Shown piece by piece: positions 17,871 through 25,406 of a stretch of 64,000 nt of DNA. The stretch lies in the NCBI GenBank assembly GCA_963772845.1, contig CAVYYW010000014.1:620001-684000 (forward strand), read 5' to 3'. This stretch comes from CAVYYW01 sp963772845 (lineage in GTDB: Bacteria > Bacillota > Bacilli > Bacillales > Sporolactobacillaceae). The notes under the pieces are model-generated. The model did no database searches. It had not been told where the DNA came from and saw only the letters and a program-made list of their open reading frames with translations. Every line of letters starts with the position of its first letter. The first letter of the stretch is position 1. Both the position numbers and the translations under genes were made by a program.

Positions 17871-18654
17871 ATGGGGTGGGTTTTATTTAGCGGGATTTTC
17901 CTCCTGATAATATTCATTGGCGTGCTGTTTATTCTGGCAATGAACAAGCAGGCATATGAAAATAATGTTATTCATCATAGCTTTCGCATTGCCAATTTGC
18001 CAGATGCTTTTAATAACTATAAAATATTTTTCATCTCAGATATTCATCGTCGGTTGATTGAACAAGCTTTGCTTGATCAGCTAGCTGAGAAGCCTGATAT
18101 TATTATTATTGGAGGTGACCTTGCTGAGGAAGGTGTGCCATTTACACGTATAGAAAAGAATCTTCAGCAATTAAGCGGAATTGCTCCATTGTATTTTGTT
18201 TGGGGGAATCATGATTTATTTATTAATGAAATGATTTTTCGGGAGCTTTTAAAAAAATACCGGGTGAAAATATTGGAAAATATAACAGTTGCCGCTTGAA
18301 AAAAAAGGCTCTAAGATAAACTTGAGCGGTGTTCATGATGTGACGAATGAACTTGAAGATCTAGAAAAAACATTTGAGAACCGAATACCAGGACCTACAA
18401 TTCTCATTAGCCATAACCCTGACATTAAATATCTACTGTCGTCAGCATCTGAAAGCATAGACCTGACAATCAGCGGTCATACACACGGTGGACAGGTTAG
18501 ATTGGGCAGGTTTGGTATTCGTGAAAACGGCGGTATTAAGTATCATGAATTCGGTACGCTCCTGATCAGCAACGGCTATGGGACCACTCGCTGGCCAATT
18601 AGATGGGGCGCAAAGCCCGACGCTCTTCAAATAACACTTAAACCGACGGTCTGA
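17871..18654 (+). pseudogene. ypbG: YpbG-like membrane-anchored metallophosphoesterase, frameshifted
   Basis: The first frame (ATG 17871 or 17856) has an N-terminal membrane helix at about 5-25 and the metal motifs FISDIHRR, GGDLAEEG and GNHDL, then stops at 18299. The second frame (about 18289-18654) holds the other metal motifs, SHNPD and GHTHGGQ. Restoring one base near 18291 joins ENITV to PLEKKG and gives about 260 aa, the length of B. subtilis YpbG. So the metal site is split and the product as written is inactive. ATG 17871 has AAGG 8 nt upstream and is preferred over 17856. The position before mecB matches B. subtilis. Confidence 0.82.
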
Positions 18655-18690
18655 GACCTCTTTATTTGCATTCATAAAAGTATCTTTAGC

Positions 18691-18720
18691 TTGTATATAA
18701 AGGGATTTGCGTTGTATACT
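18691..18720 (+). promoter_or_regulatory. Likely mecB promoter
   Basis: TTGTAT at 18691-18696 and TATACT at 18715-18720 with 18 nt between, followed by an unoccupied leader of about 85 nt. Confidence 0.45.
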
Positions 18721-18811
18721 ACATTAAAACGATAAACACACATGTAAGAACACCCTTATTAAAAGTGCATACACTAACATAAAGATCGTTGAGGGTAAGG
18801 AGGATGGTTAG

Positions 18812-19411
18812 ATGCGGTTAGAGCGATTGAACAGTGATAAGATCAAAATCTTTTTGACATTTGATGATCTTAACGAACGCGGCATCACAAAAGAAGATAT
18901 GTGGCATGATTTGCCAAAAGTACAGCAGCTCTTTCGGGATATGATCATGGAGGCTGATGATGAACTCGGTTTTCAGGCAAAAGGTCCGATAGATGTTGAG
19001 GTCTTTTCCTTACCTGCACAAGGCATGGTTGTTATCGTTTCAAAATCATTAGATCATGATATTTTTGAAGATGATCACGATGAATATATTGAAATGCAAG
19101 TCACTTTGGATGAAACGGATGATATTTTATATACTTTTCATGACTTCGAACATATTATTTCTTTGATGGCCCCGCTGCACAGATTGGGTATTAACGGCGG
19201 TCAGCTTTACCATTATAACGGCTTATATTATTTAGGTTTTGAAGATGAGGAAGGGGATCATTTAGACACTCTGATAGCTTATCTTGCAGAATACGGTCAG
19301 CCTTCAACCATGTCAAGTCATTGTCTAATTGAATACGGCAAGGTCATTTTGTCTGATGGTGCCGTTGATCAGCTCCATAAAGCATTCTATGAACGAAAAA
19401 CCTCACAATGA
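18812..19411 (+). CDS. mecB: MecB/YpbH, adaptor protein of the ClpC protease
   Basis: 199 aa MecA-family adaptor. The N-terminal substrate-binding domain (MRLERLNSDKIKIFLTFDDL) and the C-terminal ClpC-binding domain (about 110-195) are both present, joined by an acidic linker (FEDDHDEYIEMQ). MecA-type proteins deliver ComK, ComS and similar substrates to ClpCP. I call the MecB/YpbH paralogue from its site just upstream of gudB, as in B. subtilis; the sequence alone could also be MecA. Ribosome site AAGGAGGAT lies 6 nt before ATG. The stop codon is inside the terminator loop. Confidence 0.88.
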   Translation: MRLERLNSDKIKIFLTFDDLNERGITKEDMWHDLPKVQQLFRDMIMEADDELGFQAKGPIDVEVFSLPAQGMVVIVSKSLDHDIFEDDHDEYIEMQVTLDETDDILYTFHDFEHIISLMAPLHRLGINGGQLYHYNGLYYLGFEDEEGDHLDTLIAYLAEYGQPSTMSSHCLIEYGKVILSDGAVDQLHKAFYERKTSQ

Positions 19412-19427
19412 TTCAGTGAGGTTTTTT
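19398..19427 (+). terminator. Terminator overlapping the 3' end of mecB
   Basis: AACCTCAC at 19399-19406 pairs with GTGAGGTT at 19416-19423, followed by TTTT. The mecB stop lies in the loop. Confidence 0.85.
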
Positions 19428-19614
19428 ATCTTTATTAATAAATGTATGCGTTATAGGAAAGGGTATGATTACAAGTACAGCAGCACAATTGAAATGATAA
19501 GATTTATTATAAATAAGTAAATGATGATTAATAACCAAACCTTATGTATAAATTACGATCATTGAAATTTTCAGCAATCAGAAAAAGTTAAATGCATTTT
19601 TTTTACCAGATGTA

Positions 19615-19643
19615 TTGAAAAAGTGAATCAAATTCACTATAGT
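19615..19643 (+). promoter_or_regulatory. gudB promoter with a palindromic operator in the spacer
   Basis: TTGAAA at 19615-19620 and TATAGT at 19638-19643 with exactly 17 nt between. The spacer contains the perfect inverted repeat GTGAAT-caa-ATTCAC at 19623-19637, ideally placed for a repressor. The rest of the 337-bp gap (19412-19748) holds the mecB terminator, AT-rich sequence and a roughly 100-nt leader with an imperfect GGTCCT/AGGATC hairpin near 19658-19677. Confidence 0.6.
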
Positions 19644-19748
19644 TAATGAGTGAAAAAGGTCCTGCTTTTTAGGATCCAATACGTAAATACTACATTCAAT
19701 GATAAACTGCATGAGCAGATGAACGTAGATGTTACAGGAGGTAAGGAA

Positions 19749-21029
19749 ATGGTAGCCAATAATGACTCCGCCAAAACACCCGTAGAAAAAGAAAAGATTG
19801 ATGTACTCGGATCAACACAAACTGTGATTCATGAGGCGCTGGATAAACTAGGATATCCAGATGAAGTTTATGAACTTTTAAAAGAACCGCTTCGTATGTT
19901 TACAGTCCGGATTCCGGTTCGGCTGGATGATGGTTCAATTAAAATCTTCACAGGCTACCGCGCACAGCATAATGATGCTGTTGGCCCAACTAAAGGCGGC
20001 GTACGCTTTCACCCTGATGTTACAGAAACCGAAGTGAAAGCGCTGTCAATTTGGATGAGCTTAAAAGCTGGTATTGTTGATTTGCCATACGGCGGAGGTA
20101 AAGGCGGCATTATTTGTGACCCGCGCGAAATGTCTTTTTATGAACTTGAAAAGCTGAGCCGCGGTTATGTTAGAGCAATTAGTCAAATTGTCGGTCCAAC
20201 TAAGGACATTCCTGCACCGGACGTGTTTACGAATTCTCAGATTATGGCATGGATGCTTGATGAATACAGCCGGATCAGAGAATTTGATTCGCCTGGATTT
20301 ATTACAGGAAAGCCTGTTGTACTTGGAGGTTCACACGGACGTGAATCGGCGACTGCCAAAGGCGTAACGATTTGTATTCGCGAGGCAGCAAAAAAACGCG
20401 GCATTGAAATGAACGGTGCACGTGTCGTCGTTCAGGGATTTGGTAATGCAGGAAGCTTCCTTGCCAAGTTTATGCATGATGCTGGAGCAAAAGTTGTCGC
20501 AATTTCAGATGCTTATGGTGCTTTGCAGGATCCTGAAGGTCTCGATGTTGATTATCTGCTTGATCGCCGGGACAGCTTTGGTACGGTTACAAAACTGTTT
20601 AAAAACACGATCAGTAACAAAGAACTTCTTGAGCTTGATTGTGATATTTTAGTTCCTGCAGCCATTGAAAATCAGATTACACGCGAAAATGCTCATAAAA
20701 TTAAAGCATCTATCGTTGTGGAAGCTGCAAATGGTCCGACGACTCTTGAAGCGACAAAGATCCTGACTGACAGAGGCATTCTTCTTGTACCGGATGTTCT
20801 TGCAAGTTCAGGCGGGGTTACGGTATCTTATTTCGAATGGGTACAAAATAATCAAGGTTACTACTGGACGGAAGAAGAAGTGGAGGAACGTCTTGAAAAA
20901 GTGCTCGTCAAGGCTTTCAACAATGTTTATAACACTTCTGAAAACCGCAAAGTTAACATGAGGCTCGCAGCTTATATGGTTGGTGTACGGAAAATGGCTG
21001 AAGCTTCACGTTTCCGCGGATGGATCTAA
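19749..21029 (+). CDS. gudB: NAD-specific glutamate dehydrogenase (GudB/RocG type)
   Basis: 426 aa catabolic enzyme interconverting glutamate and 2-oxoglutarate plus ammonia, feeding the TCA cycle. Substrate-binding motifs GPTKGGVRFHP, the catalytic-Lys motif LPYGGGKGG and the Rossmann GFGNAG are intact. The site of the 9-bp duplication that inactivates gudB in B. subtilis 168 (doubled V-K-A) is single here (EVKALSIWM), so the enzyme should be active. ATG 19749 is chosen for the perfect ACAGGAGGT 7 nt upstream and the length match; a longer frame from 19650 has no ribosome site. Monocistronic with its own terminator. Confidence 0.95.
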   Translation: MVANNDSAKTPVEKEKIDVLGSTQTVIHEALDKLGYPDEVYELLKEPLRMFTVRIPVRLDDGSIKIFTGYRAQHNDAVGPTKGGVRFHPDVTETEVKALSIWMSLKAGIVDLPYGGGKGGIICDPREMSFYELEKLSRGYVRAISQIVGPTKDIPAPDVFTNSQIMAWMLDEYSRIREFDSPGFITGKPVVLGGSHGRESATAKGVTICIREAAKKRGIEMNGARVVVQGFGNAGSFLAKFMHDAGAKVVAISDAYGALQDPEGLDVDYLLDRRDSFGTVTKLFKNTISNKELLELDCDILVPAAIENQITRENAHKIKASIVVEAANGPTTLEATKILTDRGILLVPDVLASSGGVTVSYFEWVQNNQGYYWTEEEVEERLEKVLVKAFNNVYNTSENRKVNMRLAAYMVGVRKMAEASRFRGWI

Positions 21030-21047
21030 TCGTATATGTTGCAATTC

Positions 21048-21087
21048 AAAAAAACTTCTCCTATTATCATTAGGAGAAGTTTTTTTG
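21048..21087 (+). terminator. Terminator after gudB
   Basis: AAACTTCTCCTA and TAGGAGAAGTTT (about 21052-21082) form a 12-bp perfect stem flanked by an A-run and T7. Confidence 0.9.
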
Positions 21088-21141
21088 TGTGGTTTAATTA
21101 AAATATAATGAATGTCCGAGTTATTTGTGGGGAGTGACAGA

Positions 21142-22158
21142 ATGGAAAATAGAGATATAATCATAATTGGCGGGGGTCCGTGTGGTTTGGCGGCAGCCAT
21201 TGCATGTCAGGAAGAGGGGTTTGAACCTCTGATTATTGAAAAGGGAAATGTTGTTGAAGCGATCTATCGTTATCCGACACATCAGCAGTTTTTCAGTTCG
21301 AGTGAAAAGCTAGAGATCGGACAGATGCCATTTGTAATTGAGGAAAGAAAGCCGAAGCGAAATCAAGCACTTGCATACTATCGTGAAGTGGCAAAACGAA
21401 AGAATTTAGACATTCATTCTTTCGAGAAAGTTAATCTCATACAGCACAATGGTCATTCAGAATCGAATTCAAATGCTTACCAGATAAATACAGAAAACGT
21501 CTTAACTAAGGAACAAAGATCATACACAGCGAAATATGTCATTTTTGCTACAGGCTATTACGATCATCCAAACATGATGGGAGTAAAAGGTGAAGAGCTG
21601 CCTAAAGTCTTTCATTATTTTAAAGAAGCTCACCCTTACTATGATTGTGATGCTCTAGTTATCGGCGGTAAGAATTCTGCGGTTGATACCGCTATGGAAC
21701 TTCATAATGCTGGCGCTAGGGTAACCGTTATTTATCGTGGTGATGATTATTCGCCAAGTGTTAAGCCATGGATATTACCAGAATTTCAATCGCTGGTTAA
21801 TAATAATTATATTAAAATGGTTTTTGCCGGGGAAATTGTGGAGATCCGCCCTCATTCAGTATTGTATAAAGATCAAAATGAACAATATGAAGTGCCGAAT
21901 GATGTTGTGTTTGCTATGACTGGCTATCATCCGGATCATCAATTATTACGAAGTGCAGGTGTGGATATTGAACCGGAAACCGGGAAACCTGTGCATAATG
22001 AAGAATCGATGGAGACGTCCAAAAAAAATGCGTTTATTGCTGGTGTGATTGCAGCGGGAAATAATGCAAATAAAATATTTATAGAGAATGGCCGCTTTCA
22101 TGGAGAGAAAATTGCAAAAACAATTGCTGATCGAGAAGAAAAAGAGAGATCCATATAA
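21142..22158 (+). CDS. bdr: Bacillithiol disulfide reductase Bdr (YpdA)
   Basis: 338 aa FAD/NADPH flavoprotein that reduces bacillithiol disulfide, keeping the low-molecular-weight thiol pool reduced. Features: the first dinucleotide-binding motif IIIIGGGPCGLAAA including the conserved Cys of YpdA enzymes, the family motif YPTHQQFFSSSEKLEIG, the ATGYYDHPN hinge, the second GGKNSAVD motif for NADPH and the C-terminal AGVIAAGNNANKIFIENGR region. ATG 21142 is preferred over 21112 because GGGGAGTGA is 6-7 nt upstream and family proteins begin just before the FAD motif. It follows gudB as in B. subtilis. Confidence 0.92.
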   Translation: MENRDIIIIGGGPCGLAAAIACQEEGFEPLIIEKGNVVEAIYRYPTHQQFFSSSEKLEIGQMPFVIEERKPKRNQALAYYREVAKRKNLDIHSFEKVNLIQHNGHSESNSNAYQINTENVLTKEQRSYTAKYVIFATGYYDHPNMMGVKGEELPKVFHYFKEAHPYYDCDALVIGGKNSAVDTAMELHNAGARVTVIYRGDDYSPSVKPWILPEFQSLVNNNYIKMVFAGEIVEIRPHSVLYKDQNEQYEVPNDVVFAMTGYHPDHQLLRSAGVDIEPETGKPVHNEESMETSKKNAFIAGVIAAGNNANKIFIENGRFHGEKIAKTIADREEKERSI

Positions 22159-22225
22159 CGGGTTCCTCACTCTCGTTCATTTCAGATTAAAAATGCGCTA
22201 TAAACGTCACCAATAGCGATCAAAA

Positions 22226-22278
22226 GGATAACCAACGATCTATCCCAGTAGAGGGGTAGGTGGTTGGTTATTTTTTTG
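22226..22278 (+). terminator. Terminator after bdr
   Basis: ATAACCAAC at 22228-22236 pairs with GTTGGTTAT at 22263-22271, with an inner CTATCCC/GGGGTAG stem, followed by T7. Confidence 0.85.
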
Positions 22279-22360
22279 TTGATATTTAATTTGAAAATAA
22301 TGGCCTCCATTGTCTATATTCCATTATTTGTATATGAGGGGCTCGCTTGGAACGCTGATC

Positions 22361-22485
22361 AGGCCACTGAAAAAGTCACCACGGCGTAGACTGGGTTGTT
22401 GATTTCCGCTCTAGGCTGCTCGCTTCAATCAACGTATTTCTTGCCTAGTGATGCACTTTAGAAGTCATTTTTCAGTGTGATGGAA
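22361..22485 (+). repeat. Interspersed repeat R1, internally deleted copy 2
   Basis: Begins with an intact end GGCCACTGAAAAAGTC (22363-22378), then the R1 core to GCTGCTCGCTT, where it jumps directly to CAATCAACG. About 110 bp present in copy 1 are missing between two short CGCTT direct repeats. The following sequence (GATGCACTTTAGAAGTCA) matches the R1 right half, also seen inverted at 40515-40535. Confidence 0.75.
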
Positions 22486-22499
22486 AATGAAGACGACTC

Positions 22500-22645
22500 A
22501 CATTTTGATTGATGGGAGAGAAGGGCACGAGACTCCTGTGGGAAAAGCAACAGCTGAAGACCCCCGCAGGAAGTGGTCTTCTTTAAAGGAGGCTGAAGCG
22601 TTGCCCACGGAAAGCGAGTGCCCGAAACGCTCCTTAGGGAAGACG
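22500..22645 (-). repeat. Interspersed repeat R1 variant with the alternative (type 2) middle
   Basis: Shares R1's outer phrases in inverted orientation (GAGACTCC.GTGGGAAAAGCA and GTTGCCCACGGAAAGCGAGTG) but has a different centre with its own hairpin, GAAGACC (22556-22562) with GGTCTTC (22575-22581). A diverged sister lies at about 40780-40910. It resembles a GC-rich dispersed repeat I know from several Bacillus-type genomes. Confidence 0.65.
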
Positions 22646-22654
22646 GCTTTATCC

Positions 22655-22690
22655 ACAAAAATGGGCTGCCGAGATTTTCTCGACAGCCCT
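22655..22690 (-). terminator. Terminator of ansA (minus strand)
   Basis: GGGCTGTCGAG and CTCGGCAGCCC pair across 22663-22689 read on the minus strand and are followed by ATTTTTG. The remainder of the bdr-ansA gap (22159-22721) is repeat sequence. Confidence 0.75.
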
Positions 22691-22721
22691 AAAAACAACT
22701 AATGGTTCTTTCTTTTTACTT

Positions 22722-23696
22722 TTAATGCGAAAAGATTGAATCCAGTTCCTTCTTTTCATTTGTAAGCTCAAGTGCAATTAACAGCTTCAGCCTGGCTTTT
22801 TGTCCATTCAGTCCATTGCTGAAAATGACGCCGATATCTTTTAATTGCTTGCCTCCGCCTTCGTAACCGTAAGTATCCTGAACAATTCCATTAAAACATC
22901 TTGAGACGATGACGACAGGGACCCCTTTATTAATTAATTTCTTAAGCTCAGGAACAACCGCTGGAGGTAAATTTCCTTGACCTAAGGCTTCAATCACAAG
23001 GCCGTCATATCCTGATTCCATCGTACAGCGGATAATATCAGGCTCCATGCCGGCATAGGCTTTAAGCAGGGTTGTCCGTTTTGTTAATTTAGAAACATGA
23101 TAATAATCACGGTACTTCAAATGGTGATGGAAAGAAACACCGCGCTTCGTTACAATTCCAATTGGCCCGAATTGAGGGCTCTGAAAGGTTGCGATATTGG
23201 AGGTATGCGTCTTTGTAACATTTTCTGCTGTGTGAATCTCATCATTAAAAACAACCAGAACGCCTTTTTCACGTGCTTCGGCATCAATGGCCGTTTTCAC
23301 AGAGCTTATTAGATTATGTGGTCCATCATAGCCTGGCTCGTTACTGGAACGCATTGAGCCAGTGATGATTACCGGCTGTGAAACCCCTAATACCATATCA
23401 AGAAAATAGGCGGTTTCTTCCAAAGTATCTGTCCCATGTGTCAGAACAACACCATCAAAAGATTCGGTATCGAGTGTTTTCTTGATATAGTTGGCGAGCT
23501 CAAGCATGTTCTCAGGCTTCATGTGCGGAGAAGGAACATTCAAATATGTTTTCTCGGTGATGTTAACCTGATTTTTTAATTCCCCTATAGACTCTTGTAG
23601 AGGATGCTCAGAGGCTGTCGTTACAGCGCCTGTTTTTTTATCCTCTGCCATGGCAATCGTTCCACCAGTATGAATAATTAAAAGGTTTTTTTTCAC
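22722..23696 (-). CDS. ansA: L-asparaginase, type I (AnsA type)
   Basis: 324 aa cytosolic asparaginase hydrolysing L-asparagine to aspartate and ammonia. The two catalytic triads are visible: HTGGTIAM near residue 9 (first Thr) and THGTDTLEETA near residue 86 (second Thr, Asp), with the conserved Lys in the MRSSNEPGYDGPHNL area downstream. There is no signal peptide. It stands alone, divergent from prsW and close to gudB, so both are amino-acid catabolic genes yielding ammonia. The symbol follows family practice; bacilli have more than one asparaginase. Confidence 0.9.
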   Translation of the reverse strand: MKKNLLIIHTGGTIAMAEDKKTGAVTTASEHPLQESIGELKNQVNITEKTYLNVPSPHMKPENMLELANYIKKTLDTESFDGVVLTHGTDTLEETAYFLDMVLGVSQPVIITGSMRSSNEPGYDGPHNLISSVKTAIDAEAREKGVLVVFNDEIHTAENVTKTHTSNIATFQSPQFGPIGIVTKRGVSFHHHLKYRDYYHVSKLTKRTTLLKAYAGMEPDIIRCTMESGYDGLVIEALGQGNLPPAVVPELKKLINKGVPVVIVSRCFNGIVQDTYGYEGGGKQLKDIGVIFSNGLNGQKARLKLLIALELTNEKKELDSIFSH

Positions 23697-23780
23697 AATA
23701 TTTCAACTCCAGGTCCTGTTATTTCCCCCATTATGATAACATGGGGAGGTAGAAAATATATAGCGAAACGAGGAACTGCT

Positions 23781-24431
23781 ATGTTTGCTGTTATATCAGC
23801 TGGTTTCGCCCCGGGGATCGCTTTATTATCTTATTTTTATCTAAGAGATAAATATGAGACAGAACCGATTGGAATGGTATTAAAGACATTTATCTCCGGC
23901 ATGCTGATTGTCTTTCCAGTTATGGTCATTCAATATGCTTTTCAATCTGAACATGTTTTGCAGAACCCGACAGCTCAATCTTTTTTATTTTCCGGCGGAC
24001 TCGAAGAATTTGTTAAATGGTTTATAATTATATATACTGCCTATCACCATACGGCTTTTAACGAACGATACGATGGCATTGTTTATTCGGTTAGTGTTTC
24101 GCTCGGATTTGCTACAGTAGAAAATATTCTTTACCTCTATGCTTATGGTATTCATTACGCGGTCATTAGAGCGCTCCTGCCAGTTTCTAGCCATGCCTTG
24201 TTCGGCGTCATAATGGGATACTATATCGGTCTTGCTAAATTCTCTTCTAAAAAGAAACGTTTATTGCTTTCCGCACTGTTATTGCCTGTTATTTTGCACG
24301 GTCTTTATGATTTTCTTCTGAAATTCAACTCTAGCTGGATGTACAGCATCATTCCGTTTATGCTGTTTTTGTGGTGGTATGCCTTAAGAAAGGTCAGGCA
24401 ATCTCATACCCGCCAGGAAAGCTGGCTTTAA
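23781..24431 (+). CDS. prsW: PrsW, site-1 intramembrane protease for anti-sigma factors
   Basis: 216 aa integral membrane protein of the CPBP/PrsW glutamic-type group. It has about five or six membrane helices, the EE motif (GGLEEFVKWF, near residue 75) and the later conserved His in SSHALFGVIMGYY and LHGLYDF. In Bacillus it starts cleavage of the anti-sigma-W factor RsiW on envelope stress. Start ATG 23781 (MFAVISAG) matches the family; a longer frame from 23733 does not. The downstream position relative to bdr and upstream of sleB is as in B. subtilis. Confidence 0.9.
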   Translation: MFAVISAGFAPGIALLSYFYLRDKYETEPIGMVLKTFISGMLIVFPVMVIQYAFQSEHVLQNPTAQSFLFSGGLEEFVKWFIIIYTAYHHTAFNERYDGIVYSVSVSLGFATVENILYLYAYGIHYAVIRALLPVSSHALFGVIMGYYIGLAKFSSKKKRLLLSALLLPVILHGLYDFLLKFNSSWMYSIIPFMLFLWWYALRKVRQSHTRQESWL

Positions 24432-24455
24432 AAAAATCACGTGTTCGGTTGATTG

Positions 24456-24479
24456 AAAGTCCATTTGGGCTTTTTTTTT
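24456..24479 (+). terminator. Terminator after prsW
   Basis: AAGTCC at 24457-24462 pairs with GGGCTT at 24467-24472 (one G-T), followed by T7. Confidence 0.65.
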
Positions 24480-24557
24480 ATGGTTAATTTAAGAATAAAC
24501 CTAAATTCTTTGAGAGAACCTAATCTCAATGAAAATGTTAAAGTGAGGAGATTCATT

Positions 24558-25394
24558 TTGAGAACTTATCACAACCGCTTTATTAAAATACTTGTCGTTT
24601 CATTAATGTGCTTAACTTTTAGTGTGTTTTTTTCTAATGAAAAAGGTGAGGCTTTTAGCTCTCAAGTTATTGAACACGGCGCCATGGGTGATGATGTGGT
24701 CGAGCTGCAAGCAAGACTGCAATATATAGGAATTTACAAAGGTCATATTGATGGGGTTTTCGGGTGGCAGACCTATTGGGCGCTTAGAAATTTCCAAAAT
24801 CGATATGGGTTGAAAGTTGATGGACTGGCCGGTAAAACGACTAAAAATAAGCTGGTCAGTGTCTCAAACTATAATAAAAGCTACGTCAAAAAAAATCTAA
24901 ACCAAGGAAATGAATTTACTTATTACGGAGGAACGCCATTGAAACAGCAAGTCAAAAAGAAGGCAGCGCCAGCCCCAGCCTCAAAAGGCAAAAGTAAACC
25001 GCCTGCGTCAAAAAGCATTCACCATCTTCCTGATGGATTTTCACAAAGCGATATTAATCTGATGGCTAATGCCGTCTATGGTGAATCAAGAGGGGAACCC
25101 TTTGTTGGCCAGGTGGCTGTTGCTGCTGTCATTTTAAACAGAGTGGATAGTTCAAAGTTTCCTAACAATGTCTCAGGAGTTATCTTTCAGCCAGGTGCTT
25201 TTACCGCTGTCGCTGATGGCCAAATCTGGTTAACGCCTAATAAAGAAGCTAAGGAAGCTGTTATGGATGCGATTAATGGCTGGGATCCATCATACAGTGC
25301 GCTGTATTATTTTAATCCTGATACTGCAACTTCCAGTTGGATATGGGGCAGGCCGCAAATAGAAAAAATCGGAAATCACATATTTACACATTGA
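24558..25394 (+). CDS. sleB: SleB, spore cortex-lytic enzyme
   Basis: 278 aa germination-specific lytic transglycosylase stored in the dormant spore. It has an N-terminal signal/hydrophobic segment (about 10-30), a peptidoglycan-binding domain with two repeats (GDDVVELQARLQYIGIYKG onward, about 40-105), a Lys/Pro/Ala-rich linker and a C-terminal hydrolase_2 catalytic domain with ANAVYGESRGEP (catalytic Glu) near 180. Start TTG 24558 has GTGAGGAG 8 nt upstream; the frame upstream to 24453 contains the prsW terminator and is excluded. It is followed 12 nt later by ypeB, needed for SleB localisation and stability. Confidence 0.93.
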   Translation: MRTYHNRFIKILVVSLMCLTFSVFFSNEKGEAFSSQVIEHGAMGDDVVELQARLQYIGIYKGHIDGVFGWQTYWALRNFQNRYGLKVDGLAGKTTKNKLVSVSNYNKSYVKKNLNQGNEFTYYGGTPLKQQVKKKAAPAPASKGKSKPPASKSIHHLPDGFSQSDINLMANAVYGESRGEPFVGQVAVAAVILNRVDSSKFPNNVSGVIFQPGAFTAVADGQIWLTPNKEAKEAVMDAINGWDPSYSALYYFNPDTATSSWIWGRPQIEKIGNHIFTH

Positions 25395-25406
25395 GGAGGT
25401 GACATA

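Noticed and set aside
19650..19748. GudB extended by 33 residues from 19650
   Set aside because: No ribosome site at 19650, and it lies within a few nucleotides of the predicted transcription start; ATG 19749 has ACAGGAGGT.
22487..22702. Open frames on both strands in the type 2 repeat and ansA terminator
   Set aside because: They span a transcription terminator and repeat DNA; no conservation between copies.
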